Assembly (NCBI GenBank): GCA_963725065.1
Contig: CAVRXD010000004.1
Span: 11,256 to 75,255, forward strand
Source: VAZQ01 sp963725065
GTDB lineage: Bacteria > Pseudomonadota > Alphaproteobacteria > Rhizobiales > Xanthobacteraceae
Length of the DNA: 64,000 bases
Direction of reading: 5' to 3'
The notes beneath the pieces were generated by a model. It worked only from the letters and a program-made list of their open reading frames with translations, did no database searches and had not been told where the DNA came from. Below, one piece after another: positions 48,303-57,632 of this stretch (its first letter is position 1; each line of letters starts with the position of its first letter). The position numbers and the translations under genes were made by a program.

Positions 48303-49279
48303 TCGATCACCTCGTCGGCGCGGGCGAGCAGCATGGAAGGGAGTTCGAGTCCAAGCTTCTTCGCGGTTTTTAGATTCGCTATCAGCTGAAACCGAACCGG
48401 ACGTTCGGCGGGCAAATCTGCCGGTTTGGCACCCTGCAGCACCTTGCGCCCCATAGCTCCCGCTTGCCGATAAAGCCCCTGAATATCTGGCCCATACGCG
48501 AGAAGCCCACCCTCTCTTGCGATATCTGGAAAAAGCGAGATGGTTGGCACATGTCTGCGTAGAGCGAGGTCCGCGAGCAATTGTGGATTGCCCCCGAATA
48601 GTGGCGACGACAGCACCAGCACGCCCTGAACGCGTGCGAGGTCGAGCCCATAGAACGCGTCCGCGATATCGGCCACCCGACGCGCCTCGAAAATCTGCAC
48701 ATCGATGCCTAATTCTCGTGCGGCAATCTCAACTGCACCGAGTTGCAGGGGCCCGGTTGTGGGGTCCCAGAGGACCCCGATGCCGGCAATCGCCGGACAA
48801 GCCTCGATGAGCAGTTGCAAGCATTTCGCACTGAAGGTTGGGAAATCCAGGAAAACGCCGGTTACGTTGCCACCTGGACGAGCGAGACTTTCGATCCATC
48901 CGCTGGCTACCGGATCGCTCTCAAGATCAATCGCGATCACAGGGATATCGGCAGTGGCGGCTCTCGATGCCTGAACGGCGGGAGGGCCAGCAGCCAGGAT
49001 CGCGTCCACATGGTCCTTGACCAGGCTCGTCGCCAGAGCTGGCAAACGGGACAGTTCTCCATCCGCAAGCCGAATGACCAGCTCGGTCTCGGAACGTTGG
49101 GTAGAGGAGCCGCCTAACCCTTCGTGGATTGCAGTAATACGCGCATTCACGGCCGCCGCTTGCCCCGGATGCAGCACTCCGACTTTGCGGCTTCTTCCCG
49201 CCTGCTGCTGCGCTCTTGCCGCGAGCGGCAACGCTGCCGCCGCCCCGCCGAGCAGCGTGATGAATTCACGGCGCCTCAC
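48299..49279 (-). CDS. ABC transporter substrate-binding protein (PF04392 type), second array, third
   Basis: A 326-residue paralogue with Tat-like signal MRRREFITLLGGAAAALPLAARAQQ. It is a more divergent member: the mature start is KVGVLHPGQAAAVNARITA, and the mid-region ADIPVIAIDLESDPVASGWIESLARPGGNVTGVF replaces the usual IPIVF...NRPGGN. C-terminal RFQLIANLKTAKKLGLELPSMLLARADEVIE in the final 31 residues is conserved. The divergence suggests a distinct ligand from its neighbours. Confidence 0.9.
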   Translation of the reverse strand: MRRREFITLLGGAAAALPLAARAQQQAGRSRKVGVLHPGQAAAVNARITAIHEGLGGSSTQRSETELVIRLADGELSRLPALATSLVKDHVDAILAAGPPAVQASRAATADIPVIAIDLESDPVASGWIESLARPGGNVTGVFLDFPTFSAKCLQLLIEACPAIAGIGVLWDPTTGPLQLGAVEIAARELGIDVQIFEARRVADIADAFYGLDLARVQGVLVLSSPLFGGNPQLLADLALRRHVPTISLFPDIAREGGLLAYGPDIQGLYRQAGAMGRKVLQGAKPADLPAERPVRFQLIANLKTAKKLGLELPSMLLARADEVIE

Positions 49280-50256
49280 TCGATCACCTCATCCGCGCGG
49301 GCGAGCAGCGATGGCGGTACATCTAGGCCAAGCGCCCTGGCGGTCTTGAGGTTGATCGCCAACTCGACTTTGGTCGGCTGTATTACAGGCAGATCGGCTG
49401 GCTTCTCGCCGTTCAGAATGCGGCCGACATAGAGACCTGATAGGCGATAGGCCTCGGTCAAACTTGGCGCATAGCTGACGAGTCCGCCTTCGGTCACAAA
49501 CTCATTCCATGGATACATGGCGACTATGCCGTGACGCGCCGCCAGGGCCACTACCTGTGGCCGGTGATTGTTGAATAACGCATCTGCGCCGATTAGGAGC
49601 GCTGCGATCTTCCGTTCGGTGAGCGTGGCGAACGCTATTTCGATCGCGCGCGAATCGCCAGTATGAAGCACGGTCAGCTCGCGACCGGCGGTTTTCGCTG
49701 CTGCGAGCATTTCCTTCTCTTGGGCTTCGACGCCGGGACGATTGGGATTGACCAGCGCGCCGATGGCTCGTGCGGCGGGAGCAAGTTCGCTCAGCAGTTC
49801 AAGGCGCTTTGCGTCTAGCTCGATCGAAAAGCCAGCGTTACCGGTGATGTTGCCGCCAGGCCGATTGAGACTCGCAACTAAGCCGCTCTTGACCGGATCG
49901 GAGACAGCGGCGAACACAATCGGGATGGTCGAAGTCGCTGCCTTGGCCGCGAGCGCCGCCACCGGCCCGCCAGCGGTTGCGATCACCGCTACAGGTAGGC
50001 GAACGAATTCGGCGGCGAGCGCTGGGAGACGATCGTAATTATCGTCAGCGCCACGAGATATGACGGTTACGTTCGTACCGGCCACGAACCCCGTCTCCTT
50101 CAATCCGCGATGAAGGCCGTCGAACTGGTCGGGCCGCAATTGCTCTGTGCCGCTGTTGAGGATGCCGATCAGCGGCAATACCCGCGGCTGCGCCAGCGCT
50201 GCAACCGGCCACGCCGCCGCGCCGGCAAGTCCCGTGATGAACTCGCGGCGGTTCAC
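49276..50256 (-). CDS. ABC transporter substrate-binding protein (PF04392 type), second array, second
   Basis: A 326-residue paralogue. Signal MNRREFITGLAGAAAWPVAALAQP with RR; mature start PLIGILNSGTEQLRPDQFDGL. Core SRGADDNYDRLPALAAEFVRLPVAVIATAG, IPIVFAAVSDPVKSGLVASLNRPGGNITGN, and the conserved end LAINLKTARALGLDVPPSLL before ARADEVIE. Four-base overlaps at both ends place it in the same transcript as its neighbours. Confidence 0.9.
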   Translation of the reverse strand: MNRREFITGLAGAAAWPVAALAQPRVLPLIGILNSGTEQLRPDQFDGLHRGLKETGFVAGTNVTVISRGADDNYDRLPALAAEFVRLPVAVIATAGGPVAALAAKAATSTIPIVFAAVSDPVKSGLVASLNRPGGNITGNAGFSIELDAKRLELLSELAPAARAIGALVNPNRPGVEAQEKEMLAAAKTAGRELTVLHTGDSRAIEIAFATLTERKIAALLIGADALFNNHRPQVVALAARHGIVAMYPWNEFVTEGGLVSYAPSLTEAYRLSGLYVGRILNGEKPADLPVIQPTKVELAINLKTARALGLDVPPSLLARADEVIE

Positions 50257-51230
50257 TCGATCACCTCATCGGCGCGCTGCTGAAGGAACCAAGGCACATC
50301 GAGGCCAAGCCACTTGGCCGTCTTGAGATTGATCACAAGCTCAAACTTCGTCGGCAGCTCGACCGGAAGATCGGCGGGTTTCGTACCCTGCAAAATCTTG
50401 TGGACGGCGAGTGCACTGCGCCGAAAAATGTCGGGCACATCGGCACCATACGACATTAGGCCGCCTGCTTGCGCAAATTGCCGCAGCAACGAGGCGCTCG
50501 GCAAACGATGTCGGAACGCTAACTCGGCAACAGCCTTGGAAAAGAAGATGCCTTGAACGACAACAGCTTCCGCTCGCCCTTCTGTCATCTTGGCAAAAGC
50601 AGACTCCACCTCGTTCGGACCTCGGGCCATCACGACCGGCGCGATCTCAATCCCGGTGGTCTGTCCGGCGAGACGAACTTGTTGCAGGAGCGGCGTCGTG
50701 AATGGATCGAGGGGGTTAGCCAGAACCGCCACACGTTTCAACGAGGGCAGCATGTCTCGAAGTAATTCGACACTTTTTCCGGCCGTCTCAGCAGCCAGGT
50801 TGGAGAAACCTGTGATGTTTCCGCCTGGTCGCGCCAGACTTTGCACGAGGCCGGAGCCGACCGGATCGGCAACAGCCGCCATGACGATTGGAATGGTTGT
50901 AGTGGCCTGCTTCGCCGCCAACGCGCATGGCGTGAAAGTCGCCACGATCACGTCAACCGGCAGCCGTGCCAGCTCGCTGGCCAGCTCGGGCAACCGATCG
51001 GTATTCCCGTCAGCCGAACGGACCTCGAAGGCAAAATTCTGCCCCTCTGCATAACCGAACTCGCGCAATCCCTCCCGTAGCGCCTTGGAAAGAGACTGTG
51101 CGTCCGCACTCGTCAGCACCAGCGCGCCGATCCGCGCGAATTTTCTCTCCTGCCCCCGCGCAACGATCGGCCACGCCGCCGCCGCCCCGCCGAGCAACGT
51201 GATGAACTCGCGGCGTTTGATCCAGATCAT
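50253..51230 (-). CDS. ABC transporter substrate-binding protein (PF04392 type), second array, first gene
   Basis: A 325-residue paralogue heading the second four-gene operon. Signal MIWIKRREFITLLGGAAAAWPIVARGQE; mature start FARIGALVLTSADAQSLSKAL. Core VRSADGNTDRLPELASELARLPVDVIVATF, IPIVMAAVADPVGSGLVQSLARPGGNITGFS, and the end FELVINLKTAKWLGLDVPWFLQQRADEVIE over the last 30 residues. The C-terminus LQQRADEVIE departs slightly from LLARADEVIE. Its promoter should lie just upstream of 51230. Confidence 0.9.
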   Translation of the reverse strand: MIWIKRREFITLLGGAAAAWPIVARGQERKFARIGALVLTSADAQSLSKALREGLREFGYAEGQNFAFEVRSADGNTDRLPELASELARLPVDVIVATFTPCALAAKQATTTIPIVMAAVADPVGSGLVQSLARPGGNITGFSNLAAETAGKSVELLRDMLPSLKRVAVLANPLDPFTTPLLQQVRLAGQTTGIEIAPVVMARGPNEVESAFAKMTEGRAEAVVVQGIFFSKAVAELAFRHRLPSASLLRQFAQAGGLMSYGADVPDIFRRSALAVHKILQGTKPADLPVELPTKFELVINLKTAKWLGLDVPWFLQQRADEVIE

Positions 51231-51632
51231 GTGAAACCAAGGACTTGCGTTGTCAAAGCGTGCTTCGTGCGCGCATTGGCAGCATTAGGGTTTTCGCCCG
51301 ATTGTCAGACGCCGGGCGCTCGCGATGAGCGCCGACATCCCCGCAAACTTCGATCTTCTCGTCCAGTGCATGACGTGCGAGGCGCGCTCGGCGGCGGGCG
51401 CGCGCGAGGAAATCATCAGAGAATTTCTTGCGATCCGTGACGGGCGGGAGCCGCCGAGCGACTTTGCCCGCCGCGATCCGCCGCTGCCGCTCAATTGCTG
51501 TCGTCGCCGACCGCAAGAGGCCGCGCCATGAAACGTCGCCGCTTCCGCACCCGTCGCGAAAATCTGTCGGCGCTTGCAACGCCGCTACCCGCAAGCGCGG
51601 CATCGGGAAGTCAACACGAGGAGGGAGCTTTG
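51231..51632. other. Intergenic stretch without a supported gene
   Basis: This 402-bp stretch upstream of the second substrate-binding array should hold its promoter. Short frames on both strands exist but none resembles a known family or has a good start. No repeat or RNA structure was recognised. Confidence 0.5.
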
Positions 51633-52049
51633 TCACAAGCCTCCCTTCGGCCGCACAAAGCAGACGATCTCGCGGTCGTACGGCTCTCCGTGCGGACCGT
51701 ACAATGTCAGCATGAAGAGATAAGCCTGACCGTCTGGTGCATAGTTTGACACGATCTTTTCCGGCGGAATGTTTACCCAAGCGCCGTTGATCAAAGCGTA
51801 CCACGTATCGTCCGGATGTGGACCATTGCCGTGCTCGACCTTGTACTTGGTATCCACAACATCGCCCGCGCCGCAGCATGACAACGGGTTGCGCTTGTCG
51901 AGTTGTGGCCGCGAGTCATTGTCTGGTCGCATAAGGTGTTGAAAGAATTCCTTCATCGGGCCATCGGGCCATTGCTTCGGCATGTCGAGTGGATCGAGCG
52001 CATACGCAGGCGAGAACGCCAGCGTCAGCGCGAACATGAGTGTCCGCAT
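51633..52049 (-). CDS. Secreted hypothetical protein
   Basis: A 138-residue protein starting MRTLMFALTLAFSPAYALDP, a signal peptide cleaved near AYA. The mature part has a conserved-looking core, PDGPMKEFFQHLMRPDNDSR and LSCCGAGDVVDTKYKV, followed by WYALINGAWVNIPPEKIVSNYAPDGQAYLF and CFVRP. The vicinal CC and third Cys suggest a periplasmic disulfide. I recognise the type as a small rhizobial exported family of unknown function. A longer in-frame upstream start adds 30 residues that do not look coding. Confidence 0.7.
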   Translation of the reverse strand: MRTLMFALTLAFSPAYALDPLDMPKQWPDGPMKEFFQHLMRPDNDSRPQLDKRNPLSCCGAGDVVDTKYKVEHGNGPHPDDTWYALINGAWVNIPPEKIVSNYAPDGQAYLFMLTLYGPHGEPYDREIVCFVRPKGGL

Positions 52050-52142
52050 CACCGCTTCCCCACGATGCCGCAACGTCCGGTAGCGCCATTCCGGTTGGCC
52101 GCTCGCGCCAACCGCCATGACGATGAGGACCCACTTCATTTT

Positions 52143-52355
52143 TTACCAGACTCGCCTAATGCGGATCGGCTTACCCGAATCCTTTTGGCTGTCGCGATGG
52201 TTGATGATGGTCTGGCCGACGATCACTCGCCCACCAGTACGGAAAATCCGCCCGCCGGTCTCGAAACATCCACGATGGTTCGTGCATATGATCTCTGCTT
52301 GGGCGACGGTCCCGACCAGCACCAACAAACTCGCAAAAATAATGGATCGTCTCAT
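52143..52355 (-). CDS. Small exported hypothetical protein
   Basis: A 70-residue protein: MRRSIIFASLLVLVGTVAQAE is a signal peptide, then IICTNHRGCFETGGRIFRTGG and a basic tail. Two cysteines could form a disulfide. It lies 93 bp upstream of the other exported hypothetical protein on the same strand, and both have the same style of short Cys-containing exported product. No known function. Confidence 0.6.
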   Translation of the reverse strand: MRRSIIFASLLVLVGTVAQAEIICTNHRGCFETGGRIFRTGGRVIVGQTIINHRDSQKDSGKPIRIRRVW

Positions 52356-52799
52356 ATATATTGCTCTCTCCAATCATCGCCTAATGCTGCGACGGGAGCA
52401 TCTCGACCCGACGTGATTGTCTACTTCTTAGTGGCGTCGCCCCCGTGCCAAGACTTGTTATTCTTCGCCAAACATTTTTCTTTGCGGCCAAGTCACCTGT
52501 ATCGCGGGCAAAGAGGTGGGCAAATGCTCTACGGCCCGGGCTTGGTCTGGAAGAGTAGCCGGTCGTGCCATGTTGGTTCTCCTTGCACTCTGATAACTCG
52601 ACGCACGAAGAAGAGGCGAGCCAGTCCTCTCGCCCCCATGCCATTTCGATCGCAATCTGGTTAGTCATGACGCGCCGACATCGTCGTTCCCGCGCGCCGG
52701 ATCAACATCCAGCCTCTGCCAATGGGGTACGCTGGTCAATTAACCTGGGCCTTTAATTAAGGATAAACACCGCTGGCCCGAGGCACCCTTGCGGACGAC
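52356..52799. other. Intergenic stretch without a supported gene
   Basis: No frame in these 444 bp has a convincing start, codon use or family resemblance. The right end is AT-rich (TTAACCTGGGCCTTTAATTAAGG near 52740-52762) and could be a promoter for either neighbour. Confidence 0.5.
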
Positions 52800-52964
52800 C
52801 TATTCCCACGAAAGGGCGCGGTTGAGACCGGCGGGGCTATCCGCACGCGCCAAATAATCTGTCGCAAGGGCCCTGAGCGCGCGTGCCACGATGGGGTCAG
52901 AACTTTCGCTGGCAAGTTTCAGGCATCGTTCGGCCAGCTGCCGGTAGTCCTCGGAGATCAGCAT
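52800..52964 (-). CDS. Very small conserved hypothetical protein
   Basis: A 54-residue frame, MLISEDYRQLAERCLKLASE, then VARALRALATDYLARA. It matches the pattern of short helical proteins abundant in Bradyrhizobium (YRQ-AEEC-LA ... LR-LA-DY). A longer in-frame start would add 46 residues of low quality. Function unknown. Confidence 0.55.
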   Translation of the reverse strand: MLISEDYRQLAERCLKLASESSDPIVARALRALATDYLARADSPAGLNRALSWE

Positions 52965-53593
52965 CGCGGTATGGCCCTTCAGCCGCTGGCCAAGGGCAGC
53001 CGGCGTTGTTCCTTTCGAGGAATTCTGCCTTGCCGGCGGGATCATCGGGGGCGGCGTCCTGATCCAACGGGCCTCGGCGGCGCCGCTGGTGACGCTTCTC
53101 AATCGTATCCGCCCATGACTCTTCCGCCGTCGCAGGCCCTCCCAGGCCAGCGCTTGCAGGCAAGGGTTAGTAGCACCTCCCCTGTCACGGGTTCGTCATC
53201 CAGGCGTTAAACTTTAGTAAGGGTGAGGGCGCGCACGACCGCGGGCGCCCCGGATTCATGCAGTCGGTCGACGGCGATGGCGCGGCCGGGCCGAAGGCGG
53301 TCGCCTTAAAGGTCCCCACAAGTCTGGTTTACCCGACTTGAAGGTCTGTACGCCCACGCCGTCCCGCGCTGGTGCGCCTTTCCACCGCTTGGGCTTGCGC
53401 GAATACAAATAAGCGGCCGCGGCTGGTCAAACTGGGAAAACAGTTGTTCCAAAAAGGAGGCTACCGGCGCGGGGCGGGCTTCGCTAGGGTGGGCACGTTC
53501 GTCTGAATGGGCTTTTGCAGCCGTGACGCCGACCGTTCGCGTCGAGATGCCGGACATCCACGCGGATTGCTCGCGCCACCCAGGGAGAACGCC
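52965..53593. other. Intergenic stretch without a supported gene
   Basis: These 629 bp precede the deacetylase gene. Frames on both strands are open in places because of high GC but none resembles a family or has a plausible start. No repeat shared with other parts of the window was found. Confidence 0.5.
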
Positions 53594-54458
53594 ATGCTGA
53601 CCGAACGCCACTTTAAAGGGACCTTCCATTGGCCCAAGGGCATCCGGACCGCGGTGACGCTGACGTTCGATTTCCAGGGCGGCGAAGACGTGCGCCCGTT
53701 GCCCGGACGGCAGCATGGATCACGAGGAATACACGCAGTGCGAATATGGCCCGCATACCGGCATCTGGCGCATCCTGCGCCTCCTCGAGGAAGAGAAGGT
53801 CAAGGCGACTTTCAACACCTGCGGCGGCATCGCCGAACGTTACGCTGACGCCGTGAAGGCGATCGTCGATCAGGGCCATGAGATCGCGGGCCACGGTTAT
53901 CATCACGAGGTCGCGCGCGATCTCACGCGCGAGCAGGAAGACGATGTGATGCGCCGGACAGGCGCCATGATCAAGCAGCGCACCGGCCACCAGCCGATCG
54001 GCTGGCGCTCTTGCACGCAGAGCCCCAACAGCATCGAACTGCTGATGCAGCATGGCTATCTCTGGAACAGCAATTCCTTCTCGCACGATCTCCCGTTCGT
54101 CTGGGAGAGCAATGGCCGGCATCTGATCGAACTGCCCCGGCAGCCTTACGGCGACGGCCGCACCTACCAGCACCGCAACAACGATGCCGGCAACCCAGGC
54201 GACACGCTGTTGGTCTGGAAATCGATGTTCGATTGCTTCCACCGCGAGTCCAAGTCAGGGGGCACCTACGTTCCATTCCAGTTCCATCCGTACATTTCCG
54301 GCCGGCCGGGGCGCGCCGAAACCCTGCAGGCGATCATTCAGCACATGAAGAAGGCCGAAGGCACTTGGATCGCGACCGCAACGGACGTTGCCCGCTGGTG
54401 CCGCGACGAGGTGTTCAAGCTCGACCGCGACGCGGTGCCCATGGCGAAGGCGTCGTGA
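53594..54458 (+). pseudogene. Polysaccharide deacetylase family protein, frameshifted near 53700
   Basis: From ATG 53594 the first frame gives MLTERHFKGTFHWPKGIRTAVTLTFDFQGGEDVR, with the metal-binding Asp region (TFDFQGG). After one surplus base near 53700 the next frame gives SMDHEEYTQCEYGPHTGIWRIL, then the NodB-domain HxxxH as GHGYHHEVARDL, WRSCTQSPNSIELLMQHGYLWNS and PFQFHPYISGRPGR. Corrected length is about 287 residues. This resembles the PuuE/polysaccharide-deacetylase-like amidohydrolases encoded beside TctC-type binding proteins, as here. As read the N-terminus is separated from the catalytic domain. Confidence 0.8.
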
Positions 54459-55590
54459 CGATTACTGCCGGGTAACGCCGAGCCGTGGCGACGACGCCGC
54501 GGCACGATCGGATTTCCAACACATCAGCGATTGGGAGTGGGCCCTGGGTCGCGCCGCAACCTCAATCCGTCTCCTGCGCACCGCGCTCATTGGTCTCTGC
54601 GTGGCCGCGCCGCTTGGCGATGTGGGGGCTGAAGAGGTCGCCGACTTCTACCGAGGCAAGACCGTCACGCTGTCGGTCGGCTATAGCTCCGGCGGCGCCT
54701 ACGATGGCGTCGCGCGGATCCTGGCGCGCTACATGCGGGCATATATCCCTGGCAACCCCACGATCATAGTCAAGAACACGCCCGGCGCCGGCACGCTGTC
54801 GCTGACGAACCAACTCTACAATGTCGCGGTGCGCGATGGGACGCAGTTCGGCATCATCGCGCGCGGAATGGCGATGGAGCCGCTGATCGGCCAGAGCAAC
54901 ACAAAGTTCGACTCGACGAAGTTCACGTGGATCGGGAGCGCTGCCAGCGAAGTCAGTATGTGCGCCACCTACGAAAGTTCGGTGGTGAAGACCTGGGAAG
55001 ACGCGCTCATCAAGCCAATCATCGTCGCAGGCAACGGCTCCGGATCCGACCCGGACGTGTTTGCCAACGTGTTGCACAACCTGTTCGGCATGAAGAGCCG
55101 ACTCATTTCGGGCTATCCCGGCACGGCCGAGATTTCGCTCGCCATGGAGCGCGGCGAGGTCGACGGACGCTGCGGCTGGTCATGGACCAGCATCAAAGCC
55201 GAAAAGGCCGCATGGCTCGCCGAGAAGAAACTCAACCTCATCCTCCAGCTCGCGTTGGAAAAAGCCCGCGACTTGCCGAACGTGCCGTTGATCGTGGACA
55301 AGGCGCAGACCGAGGCGCAGCGGCAGATCCTCAAGCTGATCTTCAGCCGCCAGACAATGGGACGCCCGTTCGTTGCGCCGCCCGCGATTCCGGCAGACCG
55401 GCGGGACGCCCTGCGCGCGGCCTTTGATCAGACGATGAAGGATCCGGGATTCCTGGCGGACGCAGAGAAAAGCAAGATCGAGATCAACCCGGTTGGCGGT
55501 GCAGCCATCGACGCCCTTGTAAAGGACCTCTATCGCACACCGCCCGACGTAGTTGCACAGGCGCGCAAGGCGGTCGAGAGCGCGCGCTGA
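54388..55590 (+). CDS. Tripartite tricarboxylate transporter-type substrate-binding protein (TctC/Bug family)
   Basis: The frame can be followed from 54388, but no good ATG exists near the signal peptide (RLLRTALIGLCVAAPLGDVGAEE, starting near 54565). The first ~50 codons overlap the deacetylase gene and are probably not translated; the start is uncertain. The mature part has TctC-type blocks: FYRGKTVTLSVGYSSGGAYD, IPGNPTIIVKNTPGAGTLSL, and the later GYPGTAEISLAMERGEVDGRCGWSW. It binds an organic acid or similar ligand in the periplasm. No TctA/TctB membrane components are nearby, as often for Bug proteins. It follows the deacetylase directly, hinting at a shared substrate. Confidence 0.82.
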   Translation: MPAGAATRCSSSTATRCPWRRRRDDYCRVTPSRGDDAAARSDFQHISDWEWALGRAATSIRLLRTALIGLCVAAPLGDVGAEEVADFYRGKTVTLSVGYSSGGAYDGVARILARYMRAYIPGNPTIIVKNTPGAGTLSLTNQLYNVAVRDGTQFGIIARGMAMEPLIGQSNTKFDSTKFTWIGSAASEVSMCATYESSVVKTWEDALIKPIIVAGNGSGSDPDVFANVLHNLFGMKSRLISGYPGTAEISLAMERGEVDGRCGWSWTSIKAEKAAWLAEKKLNLILQLALEKARDLPNVPLIVDKAQTEAQRQILKLIFSRQTMGRPFVAPPAIPADRRDALRAAFDQTMKDPGFLADAEKSKIEINPVGGAAIDALVKDLYRTPPDVVAQARKAVESAR

Positions 55591-55842
55591 GGTTCATCCT
55601 CGAAAAAGCTCACCAATATCGATGTCCGAAAGTCGCTTACTGAAGCAGCGACAGCGCTTCGAGCGGTCCCGCGAGCGAGCGCAGTGGAAAGCCAATGGCC
55701 GAGGGTCGTCCAGCTTGTTAATGCTGCATAGGCTGCCCGAGAATTGTGCGCCAAAATCCTAGACCGGGGCGCGCGACAGCGCTGGCAGCTGCACACGGAC
55801 GCACCGGCCACACCACCTGACAGGGTGGGATTGATTGCCAAA

Positions 55843-56068
55843 CTAGCTCACGTCCCAGGCCGGAAACAGGAACGTGCCGGCGCTTCGCTCCGTCACGCCG
55901 GCCGAGGCTTGCGCCGCCGATGGAAACGCTCGCCGCAGCTCGGCGGGGTAGATCGCGTAGTTTCCGCCGCGCAGCTTGCAGGCCGCCAGCTGACCCCTTC
56001 TGATCGCGCGGTAGATGGTGGCCTTGGTGACACCCTGCGGCCCGTGCCGCACTGCGTGGCGTGTGCAT
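55843..56068 (-). pseudogene. Small helix-turn-helix (excisionase-like) protein, frameshifted
   Basis: Starting at ATG 56068, MHTPRSAARAAG continues, after removal of one surplus G, into VTKATIYRAIRRGQLAACKL and NYAIYPAELRRAFPSA. That is the helix-turn-helix 17 / excisionase fold (turn, recognition helix, short wing). As read, the frames are broken between AAG and VTK. Restored it is ~74 residues. A related broken gene is at 58417. Proteins of this kind occur in plasmid- or phage-derived DNA. Confidence 0.65.
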
Positions 56069-56204
56069 TCGCTACCGGTCTCATGACGCCAAAACGACGT
56101 CCGGTATGCTCCCATGCAGTCGTTAAGGGCCGGTTAAGCTCTGCGGCCGCACCAAGGCGGGAGACCGAGACGATCCGGCTCAGGCCTGCCGACGTCCGGA
56201 CGCC

Positions 56205-57170
56205 CTACTCCTCGAATCCGGCGGCGTCCTGATGGCCCTTGGACGCAGGGGCAGGCTCGCGAACCGCGGCGGCCTCGCCTTCGACGATGCGCTTCGGCGC
56301 GTCTTGCGCGGGCTCTGCCGTACGCTTCGCCGGCAATCGCTTTGTCGACAGATCTGAACTTGATGGAACGCCAGGCGGCTTGTCGCGGGAGGCCGTCGCT
56401 GCGGACGAACCAGCCCCGGTCGTCACGGCGGTCGCCTGCCCCCTGCCCGGCAGCACCACCACGCGCGTGCCGACCTTGACGCGGGAGTGCAGGTCCGTGA
56501 TGTCCTCGTTGGTGAGCCGGATGCAGCCCGAGGAGACGAAGGTGCCGATGGTGGACGGCTGATTGGTGCCGTGAATGCGATAGATGGTGTCACCGAGATA
56601 AAGCGCGCGCGCGCCGAGCGGATTGCCGTCGCCACCGGCCATGAAGCGCGGCAGGTAAGGCTGGCGCTCGATCATCTGCTCCGGCGGATTCCAATCGGGC
56701 CATTCCGCCTTCCTGGACACTTTCTCCGCGCCGGACCAGGTGAAGCCCTCGCGGCCGACGCCGATCCCGTAGCGCAGCGCCTTGCCCTGGCCGAGCACGA
56801 GATAGAGATAGGTGTTCGGCGTATCGACGATGACCGTGCCGGCCGGCTCCTTGCTGTAGTAGTCGACCAGCGTGCGCCGAAACTGCGGCGGCAGTTCCTT
56901 CCTGGGACCGGTCTCGGGCCGCACCTCGGGCGGCAGCGCGGCCATATTGCGCGAATCGCCATTACGCGAATCAATACGGCTCGGTCCGGTCGCGTCCGTT
57001 GGTGCGACCGGATCACGAACTGCGCGATCGGGATTGAGCGGAATGGGTTGGCTCGGCGAAACCGGCGCAGGTGGATACAGAGGGGCGTCGTATTGCGCCC
57101 ACGCAGGACCGCCCAGCGCTCCGAGTCCGATCAGCAGTGCCGCAATGAGTCCGGCTCTGAAGAAAATCAT
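56205..57170 (-). CDS. L,D-transpeptidase (YkuD domain), exported
   Basis: A 321-residue protein from the ATG behind GGGAGGGG: MIFFRAGLIAALLIGLGALGGPAWAQ is a signal peptide. The YkuD domain spans residues ~95-235: VDTPNTYLYLVLGQGKALRYGIGVGREGF, IHGTNQPSTIG, and the catalytic block SSGCIRLTNEDITDL with active-site Cys and preceding His. It forms 3-3 cross-links in peptidoglycan or attaches proteins to it. A Pro/Ala-rich tail of ~80 residues follows. A longer upstream start is in frame but would bury the signal peptide. Confidence 0.92.
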   Translation of the reverse strand: MIFFRAGLIAALLIGLGALGGPAWAQYDAPLYPPAPVSPSQPIPLNPDRAVRDPVAPTDATGPSRIDSRNGDSRNMAALPPEVRPETGPRKELPPQFRRTLVDYYSKEPAGTVIVDTPNTYLYLVLGQGKALRYGIGVGREGFTWSGAEKVSRKAEWPDWNPPEQMIERQPYLPRFMAGGDGNPLGARALYLGDTIYRIHGTNQPSTIGTFVSSGCIRLTNEDITDLHSRVKVGTRVVVLPGRGQATAVTTGAGSSAATASRDKPPGVPSSSDLSTKRLPAKRTAEPAQDAPKRIVEGEAAAVREPAPASKGHQDAAGFEE

Positions 57171-57259
57171 CGCCCCTCCCTTCAGACTGCAAACTAGAGC
57201 GCGATCCGTTTGCGTTGACTCGATCATGTACTGAGACGCGCTCTCAATTCCTTTGCGTG

Positions 57260-57429
57260 GTCGCATTTTCTGCGGAAAACCGGACGCCACTTTTCCGGAA
57301 AATGCTCAGTCACCTCAGAACATTGGCACCTTCAAGACAGGCGTTGGATTTCAACGCCCCATTCCGTGGCCTTTTGTTGGAGCATGAACTTTTCCGAAAA
57401 CCGGTATCCACTTTTCGGGATCATGCTCC
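57260..57429. repeat. Two copies of a GAAAACCGG-type palindromic repeat
   Basis: Copy one (57260-57307) reads GCATTTTCTGCGGAAAACCGG ... CCACTTTTCCGGAAAATGCTC; copy two (57381-57429) reads AGCATGAACTTTTCCGAAAACCGG ... CCACTTTTCGGGATCATGCTCC. Both end in imperfect inverted GCAT/ATGC arms and share the central CGGAAAACCGG(N)6CCACTTTTC. They lie in the 462-bp gap between the transpeptidase and the methyltransferase-like gene. I see no gene in that gap. Confidence 0.75.
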
Positions 57430-57632
57430 AGCGGGTTACCGTTCGCGTCGTTGGGAACTCGGTTGGGGAACTTTCGCACCCTTCCCCCACTACCCCTGAC
57501 GCTGGAACTCGCCGTCGATCACGCAAGGCGCCCGATCGCTGTCACGCCGCGTGCAGGCAGGCGGATTGATTCGCGGACCGATGCGCGATGCGGACTGAGC
57601 GCTTGACGAGCCGTTCGGTGACGTCGACAGCG

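Noticed and set aside
50411..50701. Plus-strand frames opposite the binding-protein arrays as separate small genes
   Set aside because: They recur at the same relative position opposite each paralogue, as antisense of conserved sequence would.
52381..52668. 95-codon minus-strand frame
   Set aside because: Acceptable start but no family resemblance, no signal or membrane segment, and unsupported codon pattern; not reported as a gene.
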